Shown here one piece after another: positions 24,925-33,050 of a DNA stretch of 64,000 nt (position 1 is its first letter; each line of letters starts with the position of its first letter). This DNA is from Planobispora longispora. Lineage in GTDB: Bacteria; Actinomycetota; Actinomycetes; Streptosporangiales; Streptosporangiaceae. The translations under genes and the position numbers were made by a program. Location: NCBI RefSeq assembly GCF_016863135.1, contig NZ_BOOH01000034.1, positions 59,546 to 123,545 of the forward strand, given 5' to 3'. The notes beneath the pieces are model-generated. The model made no database searches. It saw only the letters and a list, made by a program, of their open reading frames with translations, and was not told where the DNA came from.

Positions 24925-26076
24925 GTGACCGCCGCCTTCCGCGAGGAGATCCGCTCCTGGCTGGAGAAGCACCTGAGCGGCGAGTTCGCCCACGCCCGGG
25001 GGCTGGGCGGGCCCGGCCGCGAGCACGAGGGCCACGAGGTGCGCCTGGCCTGGGAGCGGCTGCTCGGCGCGGCGGGCTGGACCTGCCTGGGCTGGCCCGG
25101 GGAGCACGGCGGGCGGGAGGCGTCCCTGGCCGAGCAGGTCGTCTTCCACGAGGAGTACGCCCGCGCCCAGGCTCCGGCCCGGGTCGGGCACATCGGCGAG
25201 GGCCTCATCGGCCCCACCGTCATCGACTACGGCACCGAGGAGCAGAAGCGCCGCTTCCTGCCGCCGATCCGGCTCGGCGAGGAGCTGTGGTGCCAGGGCT
25301 ACTCCGAGCCGGAGGCCGGGTCCGACCTGGCGAACGTGCAGACCCGGGCGCGCCTGGAGGGCGGCGAGTGGGTGATCACCGGCCAGAAGGTGTGGACCTC
25401 CCTGGCCCACGTCGCCGACTGGTGCTTCGCCCTGTGCCGCACCGAGCCGGGCTCGGCGCGGCACAGGGGGCTGTCGTACCTGCTGATCCCGATGGACCAG
25501 CCCGGCGTCGAGGTCCGGCCCATCGTCCAGCTGACCGGGACCAGCGAGTTCAACGAGGTCTTCTTCGACGGGGCCCGCACGGCCGCCGCCAACATCCTGG
25601 GCGCGCCCGGCGACGGCTGGCGGGTGGCGATGGCCACGCTCGGCTACGAGCGCGGCGCCTCCACCCTCGGCCAGCAGATCGGTTTCCAGCGGGAGTTCGA
25701 CCGCGTCGTGGAGACCGCCAGGCGCACCGGCGCCGCCGAGGACCCGGTCCTGCGCGACCGGCTGGTCCGCTCGTGGCTGGAGCTGCGGATCATGCGCCTG
25801 AACGCGCTGCGCACGATGACCTCCCTGGCGGCCGGGGAACCGGGCCCCGAGGTGTCGATCGCCAAGCTCTACTGGTCGGAGTGGCACCGGCGGCTGGGCG
25901 AGCTGGCGCAGGCCGCGCAGGGCAGGGCGGGGCTGGTGGCCGACGGCCCGCCGTACGAGCTGAACGACCTGCAGCGGCTCTATCTGTTCAGCCGTGCCGA
26001 CACCATCTACGCCGGGTCCAGTGAGATCCAGCGCAACATCATCGCCGAACGCACCCTCGGCCTCCCCAAGGCATAG
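24925..26076 (+). CDS. fadE30: Acyl-CoA dehydrogenase, FadE30-like
   Basis: A full-length FAD-dependent acyl-CoA dehydrogenase, 383 aa. Its N-terminal run (FREEIRSWLEKHLSGEF, GLGGPGREHEGHE, GWTCLGWPGEHGGRE) and the core GYSEPEAGSDLANVQTRARL, ITGQKVWTSLAHVADWCFAL and SRADTIYAGSSEIQRNIIAE are, as recalled, very close to mycobacterial FadE30. FadE30 acts early in breakdown of the steroid C/D-ring fragment HIP after activation by FadD3. It follows the HsaB-like reductase by 40 nt and lies behind operator site 4. A strong hairpin starts at its stop codon. The ortholog call is from memory, not a search. Confidence 0.9.
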   Translation: MTAAFREEIRSWLEKHLSGEFAHARGLGGPGREHEGHEVRLAWERLLGAAGWTCLGWPGEHGGREASLAEQVVFHEEYARAQAPARVGHIGEGLIGPTVIDYGTEEQKRRFLPPIRLGEELWCQGYSEPEAGSDLANVQTRARLEGGEWVITGQKVWTSLAHVADWCFALCRTEPGSARHRGLSYLLIPMDQPGVEVRPIVQLTGTSEFNEVFFDGARTAAANILGAPGDGWRVAMATLGYERGASTLGQQIGFQREFDRVVETARRTGAAEDPVLRDRLVRSWLELRIMRLNALRTMTSLAAGEPGPEVSIAKLYWSEWHRRLGELAQAAQGRAGLVADGPPYELNDLQRLYLFSRADTIYAGSSEIQRNIIAERTLGLPKA

Positions 26077-26119
26077 CTCCCCGGATCCTCCTGCCTGCCG
26101 GGGCCGGAATCCGGGGAGC
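26076..26119. terminator. Terminator hairpin after fadE30
   Basis: GCTCCCCGGAT ... ATCCGGGGAGC, an 11-bp perfect stem whose 5' arm starts at the last base of the stop codon. It lies between convergent genes and may work in both directions. Confidence 0.75.
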
Positions 26120-26176
26120 GGGCCTCCGACGGCCCGGGCCGCGGGTGAGGCGTGCCCGGGCGCGTCACCGCCCGCC

Positions 26177-26656
26177 TCAGCGGGCCGTCAGCTCGGCGAG
26201 CAGCTCCTCCAGGCGCTCGTCGGAGTCGCGCACACCGTGCTCCATGCCGGAGGCGACCATCCCGTCGCGGTCCTCGACCGACTGGAAGACCGAGACCGTG
26301 CGCACCAGCGTCCTGCCGTCGCGCTCCTCCAGGGTGAGCGTCTCCAGGCAGACGTGGCCCGGCATGCCATCGAACTCGAAGGTCTGCACGATGGCGTCCG
26401 GCGACGGGGTGCCGTGGAAGATCCCGTGGAAGCCGTACTCGTTGCCCTCGGCGTCGGTGGAGATGTAACGCCACCTGCCGCCGTCACGCACGTCGTACTC
26501 CTTGACCGTCATGGTCAGGTCGCGCGGACCGAGCCACTTCGGCAGCAGCTCCGGGTCGGTGTACGCGCGGAAAACCAGGTCGCGGGGGGCGTCGAACTCA
26601 CGGGTGATGATGATCTGCGGGAGGCCGGGCTCCGCGGTGATCTGCGTCTTGGCCAT
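26177..26656 (-). CDS. SRPBCC/AHSA1-like domain protein
   Basis: A 159-aa START-fold protein of the AHSA1 type: ITREFDAPRDLVFRAYTDPE, LPKWLGPRDLTMTV, YDVRDGGRWRYISTD and the helix at the end (MVASGMEHGVRDSDERLEEL). Members bind hydrophobic ligands, and many are co-transcribed with ArsR regulators, as here. GGGGAG seven bases before the ATG fixes the start; an upstream in-frame ATG at 26698 lies inside the ArsR gene. The gene begins within the last 59 nt of arsR, implying coupled translation. Ligand unknown. Confidence 0.85.
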   Translation of the reverse strand: MAKTQITAEPGLPQIIITREFDAPRDLVFRAYTDPELLPKWLGPRDLTMTVKEYDVRDGGRWRYISTDAEGNEYGFHGIFHGTPSPDAIVQTFEFDGMPGHVCLETLTLEERDGRTLVRTVSVFQSVEDRDGMVASGMEHGVRDSDERLEELLAELTAR

Positions 26657-27041
26657 TGTCTTCTCCCCTTGCTCGAACGGATTCGTCACCTTCGCCACGG
26701 CCGGGCGTCTCGTCCCGGCCGCCTTGCAGCACCACGAGCAGCTCGTCGAGCCTCTCGTGGCTCTCGTCCCAGAACCGCTGGTAACGGGCCAGCCACGTGG
26801 TCACCTCGCGCAGCGGCTCGGCCTCCAGATGGCTGAGCCGGGCGGTCGCGCGCCGGGTGCGCGAGATGAGGCCCGCGTTCTCCAGCACCTTGAGATGCCG
26901 GGAGATCGCCGGCTGGGACACGTCGAACGGCGCGGCGAGCTCGGCGACGGTCGCGTCACCTTCGATCAGGCGCAGCAGGAGCGCACGCCGGGTCGGGTCC
27001 GCGAGCGCCGCGAACACGAGACTGAGCCTGTCTTCCGCCAT
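26598..27041 (-). CDS. ArsR-family transcriptional regulator
   Basis: A 147-aa winged-helix repressor. The DNA-binding domain fills residues 5-95 (VFAALADPTRRALLLRLIEG, VAELAAPFDVSQPAISRHLK, VLENAGLISRTRRATARLSH). No metal-binding Cys pair is present, so it probably senses something other than a metal, as usual for ArsR-SRPBCC pairs. The tail (about 110-147) is rich in Asp, Arg and His and reads across the start of the next gene, so it may be non-essential. Two TGTT-N4-AACA palindromes lie 12-39 bp upstream, likely for autorepression. Confidence 0.9.
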   Translation of the reverse strand: MAEDRLSLVFAALADPTRRALLLRLIEGDATVAELAAPFDVSQPAISRHLKVLENAGLISRTRRATARLSHLEAEPLREVTTWLARYQRFWDESHERLDELLVVLQGGRDETPGRGEGDESVRARGEDNGQDADHRGARPPADHHHP

Positions 27042-27052
27042 CGGTGGCCGCC

Positions 27053-27111
27053 TGTTCGATAACAGCCTTGTTTAATAACAAAACTATTCCATAACCATCA
27101 TGTTAATGATG
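27053..27111. promoter_or_regulatory. Operator cluster upstream of arsR
   Basis: TGTTCGATAACA (27053-27064) and TGTTTAATAACA (27069-27080) are two palindromes of the form TGTT-N4-AACA. A third inverted repeat, CATCAT-GTTA-ATGATG, lies at 27096-27111. The stretch is AT-rich against a GC-rich background, as expected for an autoregulated promoter. Confidence 0.65.
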
Positions 27112-27259
27112 CGCCCGTACTTCCTGCCCGTCAAGAGAGCCGCAAGGAAAGTCGGTATCGTGATCCGTGGCGGGCCCGTAGCGCTTGCTCCCCGGGGCCC
27201 GAGACGCGAACCGGACCCGCGACGGCGACCGTCACCGGCGACACGACGACCGGAGAGCC

Positions 27260-27604
27260 ATGGACCGCGAGAAGATCACCCTCAGCGGCGCCCAGGAAAC
27301 CATGCTCGCCACGCTGTACGGCAGAGCACTGAACAGCCGCTCACCGAAATCGGTCCTGCACGACGACGAGGCCGCCAGGGCGGTCCGGCGCATCGACTAC
27401 GACTTCCGCAGGACGGGCGTGGCAGCGACCACCGCGGCGGGAGTCGCGCTGCGAGCCCGGCAGCTCGACGGGATACCCGCCGACCGCCCGGCCGTGGCCG
27501 TCTTCGAGGGCCTGACGATGTACCTCCGTAAGGAGGACGGCAAACGGCTGATCCAGCGGATCACCGGGCGCTTCCCCGGCGGACAGCTGCTCTTCGACGC
27601 CTAA
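27260..27604 (+). pseudogene. Leucine-carboxyl-type SAM methyltransferase with internal deletion
   Basis: Begins like actinobacterial SAM-dependent methyltransferases of the LCM/PPM1 type (MDREKITLSGAQETMLATLY, GRALNSRSPKSVL, RIDYDFRRTGV, AGVALRARQLDG). It then jumps straight to IPADRPAVAVFEGLTMYLRK and RITGRFPGGQLLFDA before a TAA. Family members of about 270 aa carry about 70 residues with the SAM-binding HLGCGLDSR motif between these blocks and about 90 more after them. Here both are missing, leaving 114 aa. The ribosome site (GGAG) is intact. The frame is kept across the deletion, but without the SAM site it cannot be an active methyltransferase. In 27605-27859 I see only an unassignable fragment (AVLGAEGMDPHLYQDLRRQV) and no gene. 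Confidence 0.75.
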
Positions 27605-27859
27605 CTGCGGGAGGTGCCGCCTTTGAGCGGGGACGCCTTCGCGGACGCCGTACTCGGAGCCGAGGGGATGGACCCGCACCTCTACCAGGACCTGCGCCGG
27701 CAGGTACGCGACAGAATCCGGCGTCTCCTCGTCACTGTCGGCCCGACGAGCCAAGCCTACGGTCTGCTCTGCCGAAGTGCCGGACCGACCAAGCCGCCGA
27801 GATCGAATGCGGGTCCGCTCCGGAGGAGCAAGCCGTACGGCCCTACTCTCGCGAATGGG

Positions 27860-28537
27860 TCACATGGCTTGACGCCGGCGACCGGCCAGGTACCGCCACC
27901 CCAGGGTGCCGTACCAGATCATGATCGGCAGGTGGAGGGCGTACCCGAGCTGTTCCAGCGCCACCGTCGGGCCGCCGGTCCCGGTCGTCCACGGGAGCGC
28001 CGCCCCGGCCAGACCGGAGAGCGCGGCGATCATGCCGGCGATGCGGAGCCCCGCGGGCATCGGGATGCCGGCCGCTCCGGCGGCGGTGGCGGCGACCCAC
28101 AGCAGCCCGGCCAGGTTGACCACCCACTTGGCGGTGAGCATGAGCGCCAAGGCCACGGTGGTGGCCGCCGGGGCGGCGGGGTCGACGGCCAGCCGGGTCA
28201 GGGCCAGGTTTCCGGCGTCGTGGAGGAGGCCCGCCAGCCCGGCCGCGGTCAGCAGGCCGCCGGAGAGCGTCACCATGTGCGGTCTGGGCGCGTCCGCCGG
28301 GCGGGCGGCCAGCGCCAGCCCGGCCGCGGTCAGCGCCAGCCAGCCCAGCACGTCGAGGGCCAGCTCGGTCATGTGCAGTACGGTCTGCTCGCCCACCGCG
28401 GCCAGCGCGGCGCCGGGGTCGGACGGGTTCAGGGTCAACCCCGATGGCACCACGATGGCCGCACCCGCCACCATGGCTATCGGCGAGATCAGCAGCAGCA
28501 CGCCGGTGAGCCGGTTCCGAGAGTTCAGATCAGTCAT
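27860..28537 (-). CDS. Integral membrane protein under MerR control
   Basis: A 225-aa protein with about six hydrophobic segments (LTGVLLLISPIAMVAGAAIV, VLGWLALTAAGLALAARP, LTAAGLAGLLHDAGNLAL, AKWVVNLAGLLWVAATAAGA, IAGMIAALSGLAGAALPW) and a basic end (LAGRRRQAM). I know no function. It is divergent from the MerR gene, and a long-spacer promoter with a central dyad (28546-28577) points at it, so it is probably the regulator's target, perhaps in drug or stress response. The start codon sits only about 9 nt past the predicted -10, suggesting a leaderless message. Confidence 0.75.
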   Translation of the reverse strand: MTDLNSRNRLTGVLLLISPIAMVAGAAIVVPSGLTLNPSDPGAALAAVGEQTVLHMTELALDVLGWLALTAAGLALAARPADAPRPHMVTLSGGLLTAAGLAGLLHDAGNLALTRLAVDPAAPAATTVALALMLTAKWVVNLAGLLWVAATAAGAAGIPMPAGLRIAGMIAALSGLAGAALPWTTGTGGPTVALEQLGYALHLPIMIWYGTLGWRYLAGRRRQAM

Positions 28538-28545
28538 GGACGGTG

Positions 28546-28577
28546 ACGGTAGAACCCTGACACAGGGGCAAGGTCAA
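28546..28577 (-). promoter_or_regulatory. MerR-type promoter and operator
   Basis: On the minus strand, -35 TTGACC (28577-28572) and -10 TACCGT (28551-28546) are separated by 20 bp. The dyad CCCTG-ACA-CAGGG (28555-28567) sits inside the spacer. An overlong spacer carrying the dyad is the arrangement MerR proteins use to activate by DNA distortion. Confidence 0.65.
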
Positions 28578-28599
28578 CATGCCGGGGAGAGGAGACACC

Positions 28600-29373
28600 A
28601 TGTGGCGGATCGGGCAACTGGCGCGCATGGCCGGCGTCTCCGAGCGCACGCTGCGTCACTACGACAAGGTCGGACTGCTGGCCCCCGCCGCAGTCGACCG
28701 CACCACCGGCTACCGCTGGTACGGCGTGGCCGAACTGTCCCGGCTCGAACGCATCCGCGGGCTGCAGCGCCTCGGCCTGCCGCTGCGCCGGATCGCCGAC
28801 CTGCTGGACGCTCCCGAGACACAGCTGCGGCAGGCGCTGACCGAGGTCGTGACCGGCATCCGGCATGACATCGCCGCAATGGCCACGACCGCAGCACACG
28901 CCGAGGACCATCTCGCCACGCCGATGTCGATCCTGCCCCAGCAGGCCGCGGTGGGCCCGCGCCGGCTGCGCGTCCGCCGCATGCGTCTCGACCATCCGTC
29001 CGAACTGGCCGCCGTCTGCCCGGCGCCACCGGCGACGCTGGTGACCTGGCTCGACGGGCAGCCGACGGGCGCGTTCACCGTCGCGGTCACCATCGGCCGG
29101 GACGGCGAGCGGCTCGTCCTGCCCGCCCGTACCGTCGTGCGGGCCGTCGTCCCCCCTTCGGGAGACGTGGTCAGCGCCGGGCAGGAGCTGTTCGGCTGGC
29201 TGCGCCGCCATCGCCTGGGCGTCGCCGGTCCCACTGTGGAGGAACACCTCGTCGACGCCGACGGCGTCCGCGCCGTCGTCCTTGAGATAGCCACCTCGCC
29301 CCTTATAGACACCTCGCCCCTGAGGCAGCCGTCTGTTCCCCGGACCGCGCCCACACCGCTTGACCGCAGGTGA
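28600..29373 (+). CDS. MerR-family transcriptional regulator
   Basis: A 257-aa activator. The N-terminal winged helix has WRIGQLARMAGVSERTLRHY, DKVGLLAPAAVDRTTGYRWY and LSRLERIRGLQRLGLPLRRI. A coiled helix follows (QLRQALTEVVTGIRHDIAAM) and then a 150-residue ligand-type domain (RRLRVRRMRLDHPSELAAV, VTIGRDGERLVLPARTVV) like the GyrI-type effector domains of BmrR-like proteins. GGAG six bases before the ATG chooses this start over the upstream ATG at 28579. It shares a 62-bp divergent promoter with the membrane protein. Confidence 0.9.
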   Translation: MWRIGQLARMAGVSERTLRHYDKVGLLAPAAVDRTTGYRWYGVAELSRLERIRGLQRLGLPLRRIADLLDAPETQLRQALTEVVTGIRHDIAAMATTAAHAEDHLATPMSILPQQAAVGPRRLRVRRMRLDHPSELAAVCPAPPATLVTWLDGQPTGAFTVAVTIGRDGERLVLPARTVVRAVVPPSGDVVSAGQELFGWLRRHRLGVAGPTVEEHLVDADGVRAVVLEIATSPLIDTSPLRQPSVPRTAPTPLDRR

Positions 29374-29464
29374 CCAGACGGGGCAAGTCAGGCCGAAAGT
29401 CCATCCCTGGTGGGACCGTTCTCCTCTGATCCCGCCGGTACGGGCGTGCGATGGTGTTCTCAGA

Positions 29465-29508
29465 CCCCCGGAGACGAGGCGCCCCTCTGACTGCCGGGTC
29501 TCCGGGGG
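29465..29508 (+). terminator. Terminator hairpin after the MerR gene
   Basis: CCCCCGGAGAC ... GTCTCCGGGGG, an 11-bp perfect stem with a 22-nt loop, 91 nt past the MerR stop. Confidence 0.6.
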
Positions 29509-29582
29509 CTACATGATCGGGCGGGTCCGCGCGGGGCGCGGCCGAGGAGCCGCCCCGGAGATTGTCGGTCCGGTGGAGCAGG

Positions 29583-30212
29583 ATGGCCGGCATGGCTGAG
29601 CGCAAGTACGGCGTGCCCGCGCCCGAGACCCGGACGACCATCCGCTCCGAGGACTGGGGCTGCGACGATCTTTCGGACCGCGCCTTCGAACGGGTCGCCT
29701 TCGTCGACGTGGACATGACCGAGGCGACGAGCCGGGGGGCGACCTTCACCGAGTGCACGTTCCGCGACGTCCGGTTCAACGCGTCCGTCCACTCCGAGAG
29801 CGCGTTCCTGAACTGCACCTTCACCCGCTGCACGTTCTTCGACGCCGCCTTCACCGGCTGTAAGCTCGTCGGCAGCATGTTCGACGACTGCACCTTCGAC
29901 CTGCTCAAGGTCGACGGCGGCGACTGGTCGTTCGTCGGCCTGCCGGGAGCCGTCCTGCGCGGCGCCTCCTTCACCGGCGCGCGGATGCGCGAGGCCGATC
30001 TCACCGGCGCGCGGTGCGAGGGGGCGACGCTCCGGGAGGTCGACCTGTCCGGCGCGTGGCTGCACCGGGCCGACCTGTCCCGCTGCGACCTGCGCGGCAG
30101 CGACCTGTCCTCCCTCGACCCGCTCACCACCGCGATCAAGGACGCGGTGATCGACCTCCGCCAGGCCGTCACGATCGCCACCGCGCTCGGCCTGCAGGTG
30201 CGCTCCGAGTGA
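29583..30212 (+). CDS. Pentapeptide-repeat protein
   Basis: A 209-aa protein with about 25 pentapeptide units of the A(D/N)LxX type: FTECTFRDVRFNAS, FLNCTFTRCTFFDAAF, ASFTGARMREADLTGARCEG and LSGAWLHRADLSRCDLRGSD. These fold into a right-handed quadrilateral beta-helix. Some members mimic DNA and protect gyrase (Qnr, MfpA). The continuous run with a middle break at DLLKVDGGDWSFVG resembles the Qnr/McbG shape, but the function is not proven. ATG 29583 follows GGAG closely; ATG 29592 is equally possible. The last 20 residues form a non-repeat helix (VIDLRQAVTIATALGLQV). Confidence 0.85.
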   Translation: MAGMAERKYGVPAPETRTTIRSEDWGCDDLSDRAFERVAFVDVDMTEATSRGATFTECTFRDVRFNASVHSESAFLNCTFTRCTFFDAAFTGCKLVGSMFDDCTFDLLKVDGGDWSFVGLPGAVLRGASFTGARMREADLTGARCEGATLREVDLSGAWLHRADLSRCDLRGSDLSSLDPLTTAIKDAVIDLRQAVTIATALGLQVRSE

Positions 30213-30344
30213 ACGCCGCCGGGCGGGCGGAAGACCGGGCGGCGGGAACGGTCAGCGGGCGGTAAGGGCGCGGTCAGCGCTCCCGTCGATGCTTCTCGGC
30301 AGGCCCCTCACGGGCCGGTCCGACGACACGACGAGGAGTCCTCC

Positions 30345-31556
30345 GTGAAGAACACGAACGTGCTGATCTCCGGCGCCGGCATCGCCGGGCCCGCGCTGGC
30401 GCACTGGCTGAGCCGGTACGGCTTCGCCGTCACGGTGGTGGAGCGGGCCCCGGCCCTGCGCGAGGGCGGCCAGGCGGTCGACTTCCGCGGCGCGGCGCAC
30501 ATGGGCATGCTGCGGCGCATGGGCGTCCTGGCGGACATCCGCCGGCTGCGGACCACCCCGGGCCCGCTGACCGTGGTCGACGGGGCCGGGACGCCGCTGG
30601 TGAGCCTGCCGCCGGAGTTCACCGGCGGCGAGGTGGAGATCCTCCGGGGCGACCTGAGCCGCCTGCTGTACGAGCGGACCAGGGACGACGTCGAATACGT
30701 CTTCGGCGACTCCATCGTCTCCATGGACGAGACCGCCGCCGGGGTGGACGTCGCCTTCGACCGCGGCGCCCCGCGCAGGTTCGACCTGGTCATCGGGGCC
30801 GACGGCCTGCACTCCACCGTGCGCGGACTGACCTTCGGCCCCGAGGAGCGGTTCGTCCACCCGTCCGGCTACCACGTCGCGATCTTCACCACGGACGACG
30901 ACCCCGGCCTCGGTCCGGGCTCGCTGATGTACACCGAGCCCGGCAGGGCCGTGGCCGCGGGCGGTCAGGGCGGCCGTACCGACGTCATGTGCGTCTTCTC
31001 CGCCGAACTGCCGGCCTACGACCACCGCGACGTCGCGAGGCACCGGGAGATCCTGGCCGGCGCGTACGAGGGCATGGGCTGGCTCGCCCCGCGGCTGATG
31101 ACGGCCGTGTGGGAGGCCGACGACCTGTACTTCGACTCCATCGCCATGGTGCGCATGGACCGCTTCACCGGCGGGCGCGTGGCGCTGCTCGGGGACGCCG
31201 GGTACGGCGCCACCTGCGGCGGCATGGGCGCCGGGATGGCGATGATCTCCTCCTACGTGCTGGCCGGGGAGCTGGCGGAGGCCGGCGGCGACCACCGCTC
31301 CGCCTTCCCCCGCTACGAGGAGGCGATCCGCGGCTACGCCCGCGCCTGCCAGAAGGTCGCCGGCAACGTCGGGCCGTTCTTCGCGCCGCCGACCGCCAGG
31401 AAGATCCGGAGCCGGAACCGGGCCTACCGGATGCTGACCTCCCCGCTGCTGGGCGGTCTCCTCAACCGGCTGACCACCAGGGCCGCGAACTCGATCACGC
31501 TGAAGGACTACGGGAGCGCGCGGAGCACGAACGGCTCGCCGCACACGATCCCGTGA
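30345..31556 (+). CDS. FAD-dependent monooxygenase (group A, PHBH fold)
   Basis: A 403-aa NAD(P)H-dependent aromatic hydroxylase-type enzyme. The N-terminal FAD fold is VLISGAGIAGPALAHWLSRY, then EGGQAVDFRG and the second FAD/NADPH motif DLVIGADGLHSTVR (about residue 145). The third motif GRVALLGDAGYGATCGGMGAG is near 285. It resembles the TetX-like/antibiotic-modifying subset as well as catabolic hydroxylases, and the substrate cannot be told. The GTG start is backed by GAGGAG seven bases upstream. It stands alone, with no KstR2-type operator near it. Confidence 0.88.
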   Translation: MKNTNVLISGAGIAGPALAHWLSRYGFAVTVVERAPALREGGQAVDFRGAAHMGMLRRMGVLADIRRLRTTPGPLTVVDGAGTPLVSLPPEFTGGEVEILRGDLSRLLYERTRDDVEYVFGDSIVSMDETAAGVDVAFDRGAPRRFDLVIGADGLHSTVRGLTFGPEERFVHPSGYHVAIFTTDDDPGLGPGSLMYTEPGRAVAAGGQGGRTDVMCVFSAELPAYDHRDVARHREILAGAYEGMGWLAPRLMTAVWEADDLYFDSIAMVRMDRFTGGRVALLGDAGYGATCGGMGAGMAMISSYVLAGELAEAGGDHRSAFPRYEEAIRGYARACQKVAGNVGPFFAPPTARKIRSRNRAYRMLTSPLLGGLLNRLTTRAANSITLKDYGSARSTNGSPHTIP

Positions 31557-31668
31557 TCGGCAGTCGCGCCCCCAAGATCCCATTGATTACTGATATGCCG
31601 TTAATACGTTCCAAAATCCTCCTTCGTCATCTGGCGGACACCGGTTCTGCGGGTTTACCGTGCGCATC

Positions 31669-32967
31669 ATGACCACCGACGGGCGCTCGGCCCACATACT
31701 CGACGTCCTCGTCACCGAGTTCGGTGACTCCATGGCGATCGACCCGCCCGCCTTCCGGCGTAAGTTCCGGAAGATGGCGGCCTCCCCGTTCGCTTTCTAC
31801 CGGGGCAGCGCCTGCCTGTTCTACGCGGACATGACCGGCGCGTTCGCCGACGACGCGTTCCTGGACGGCCCGACGAGCCGGGTGTGGATCCACGGTGACC
31901 TGCACGCCGAGAACTTCGGCACCTACATGAACGCCTCGGGCGTCCTCGTGTTCAACGTCAACGACTTCGACGAGGCCTACGTCGGCCCCTACGTGTGGGA
32001 CCTCAAGCGCTTCGCCGCCAGCGTCGCGCTGATCGGCTACGCCAAAGCGCTCTCGGACGAGATGATCTCGGGTCTGGTCACCGAGTTCACCCGCGCCTAC
32101 CTGGCCGAGCTGAACGGCATCGCGCACGACGGCGACGACGCGATCGGCTCGCTGACGCTGAAGACCACCAGCGGCGTGCTCCACCAGGTGCTGCAGCGCG
32201 CCCGGCTGCACACCCGGGTGGCCCTGCTGGACCTGGAGACCACGGTCGAGAACTACGACCGCCGCTTCGCCGTCATGGAGGGCCGTCACCCGGTCGACGA
32301 GGAGACGCGGCACGCGGTCGAGGCGGCCTTCCAGGACTACCTGACCACCCTCCCCTCGGTCTCCGAGGTCGAGCACCGGATCAAGGACGTCGCGCTGCGC
32401 AAGGGCGTCGGCATCGGCTCGGCCGGACTGCCCTCCTACAACCTGCTGCTGGAGGGCCACACCGAGGCGCTGGAGAACGACGTCATCCTCTACATGAAGC
32501 AGGCGCAGGTCCCGGCCGTGGCCCGGCACATCGCCGACGAGAAGGTGCACGGCTACTTCAGGCACCAAGGCCACCGCACCGCCGAGTCCCAGCGCGCCCT
32601 GCAGGCCTACGCCGACCCCTGGCTCGGGTACACCGAGCTGAACGGCGTCGGCCAGCTCGTCGCCGAGATCAGCCCGTACTCCGCGGACCTCGACTGGGGT
32701 GACGTGAACGAGCCGGAGGAACTCGCCTCCGTCATCCGCGACCTGGGCACCGCGGTGGCCCGCATGCACTCGGTGGCCGACGACGAGTCCAGCCACGACC
32801 TGGTCGACTTCTCCACCGAGGACGCGATCACGGCCGTGATCGGCGACGACGAGAAGGGCTTCACGGCCATGCTCGTCGACTTCGCCCACGCCTACGGCGC
32901 CCAGGCCAGGGCCGACCACCAGCTCTTCGTCGACCTGTTCCGCAACGGCCGCCTCCCCGGCCTCTGA
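31669..32967 (+). CDS. DUF2252 family protein
   Basis: A 432-aa protein with an aminoglycoside-kinase-like fold suggested by WIHGDLHAENFGTY (about residue 70) and FNVNDFDEAYVGPYVWDL (about 98), matching the HGDxHxxN and DFD active-site pattern. Further blocks are KDVALRKGVGIGSAGLPSYN, VILYMKQAQVPAVARHI and YTELNGVGQLVAEISPYSAD, and a C-terminal DFAHAYGAQARADHQLF. The biochemical role of DUF2252 is not known to me. An in-frame GTG lies nine bases upstream at 31660. It has no obvious partners. Confidence 0.85.
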   Translation: MTTDGRSAHILDVLVTEFGDSMAIDPPAFRRKFRKMAASPFAFYRGSACLFYADMTGAFADDAFLDGPTSRVWIHGDLHAENFGTYMNASGVLVFNVNDFDEAYVGPYVWDLKRFAASVALIGYAKALSDEMISGLVTEFTRAYLAELNGIAHDGDDAIGSLTLKTTSGVLHQVLQRARLHTRVALLDLETTVENYDRRFAVMEGRHPVDEETRHAVEAAFQDYLTTLPSVSEVEHRIKDVALRKGVGIGSAGLPSYNLLLEGHTEALENDVILYMKQAQVPAVARHIADEKVHGYFRHQGHRTAESQRALQAYADPWLGYTELNGVGQLVAEISPYSADLDWGDVNEPEELASVIRDLGTAVARMHSVADDESSHDLVDFSTEDAITAVIGDDEKGFTAMLVDFAHAYGAQARADHQLFVDLFRNGRLPGL

Positions 32968-33050
32968 GCCTCCGGGGCGCGGACCTCCCGCCGGGCGACA
33001 GGCCCGCGCCGGACCCAGGCTCCCGGCCGAGCTCGGATCCCCCGCCGGGC

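Noticed and set aside
27614..27770. Short open frame after the methyltransferase remnant
   Set aside because: The fragment AVLGAEGMDPHLYQDLRRQV looks protein-like but I cannot place it in a family, and there is no ribosome site or continuous conserved stretch.
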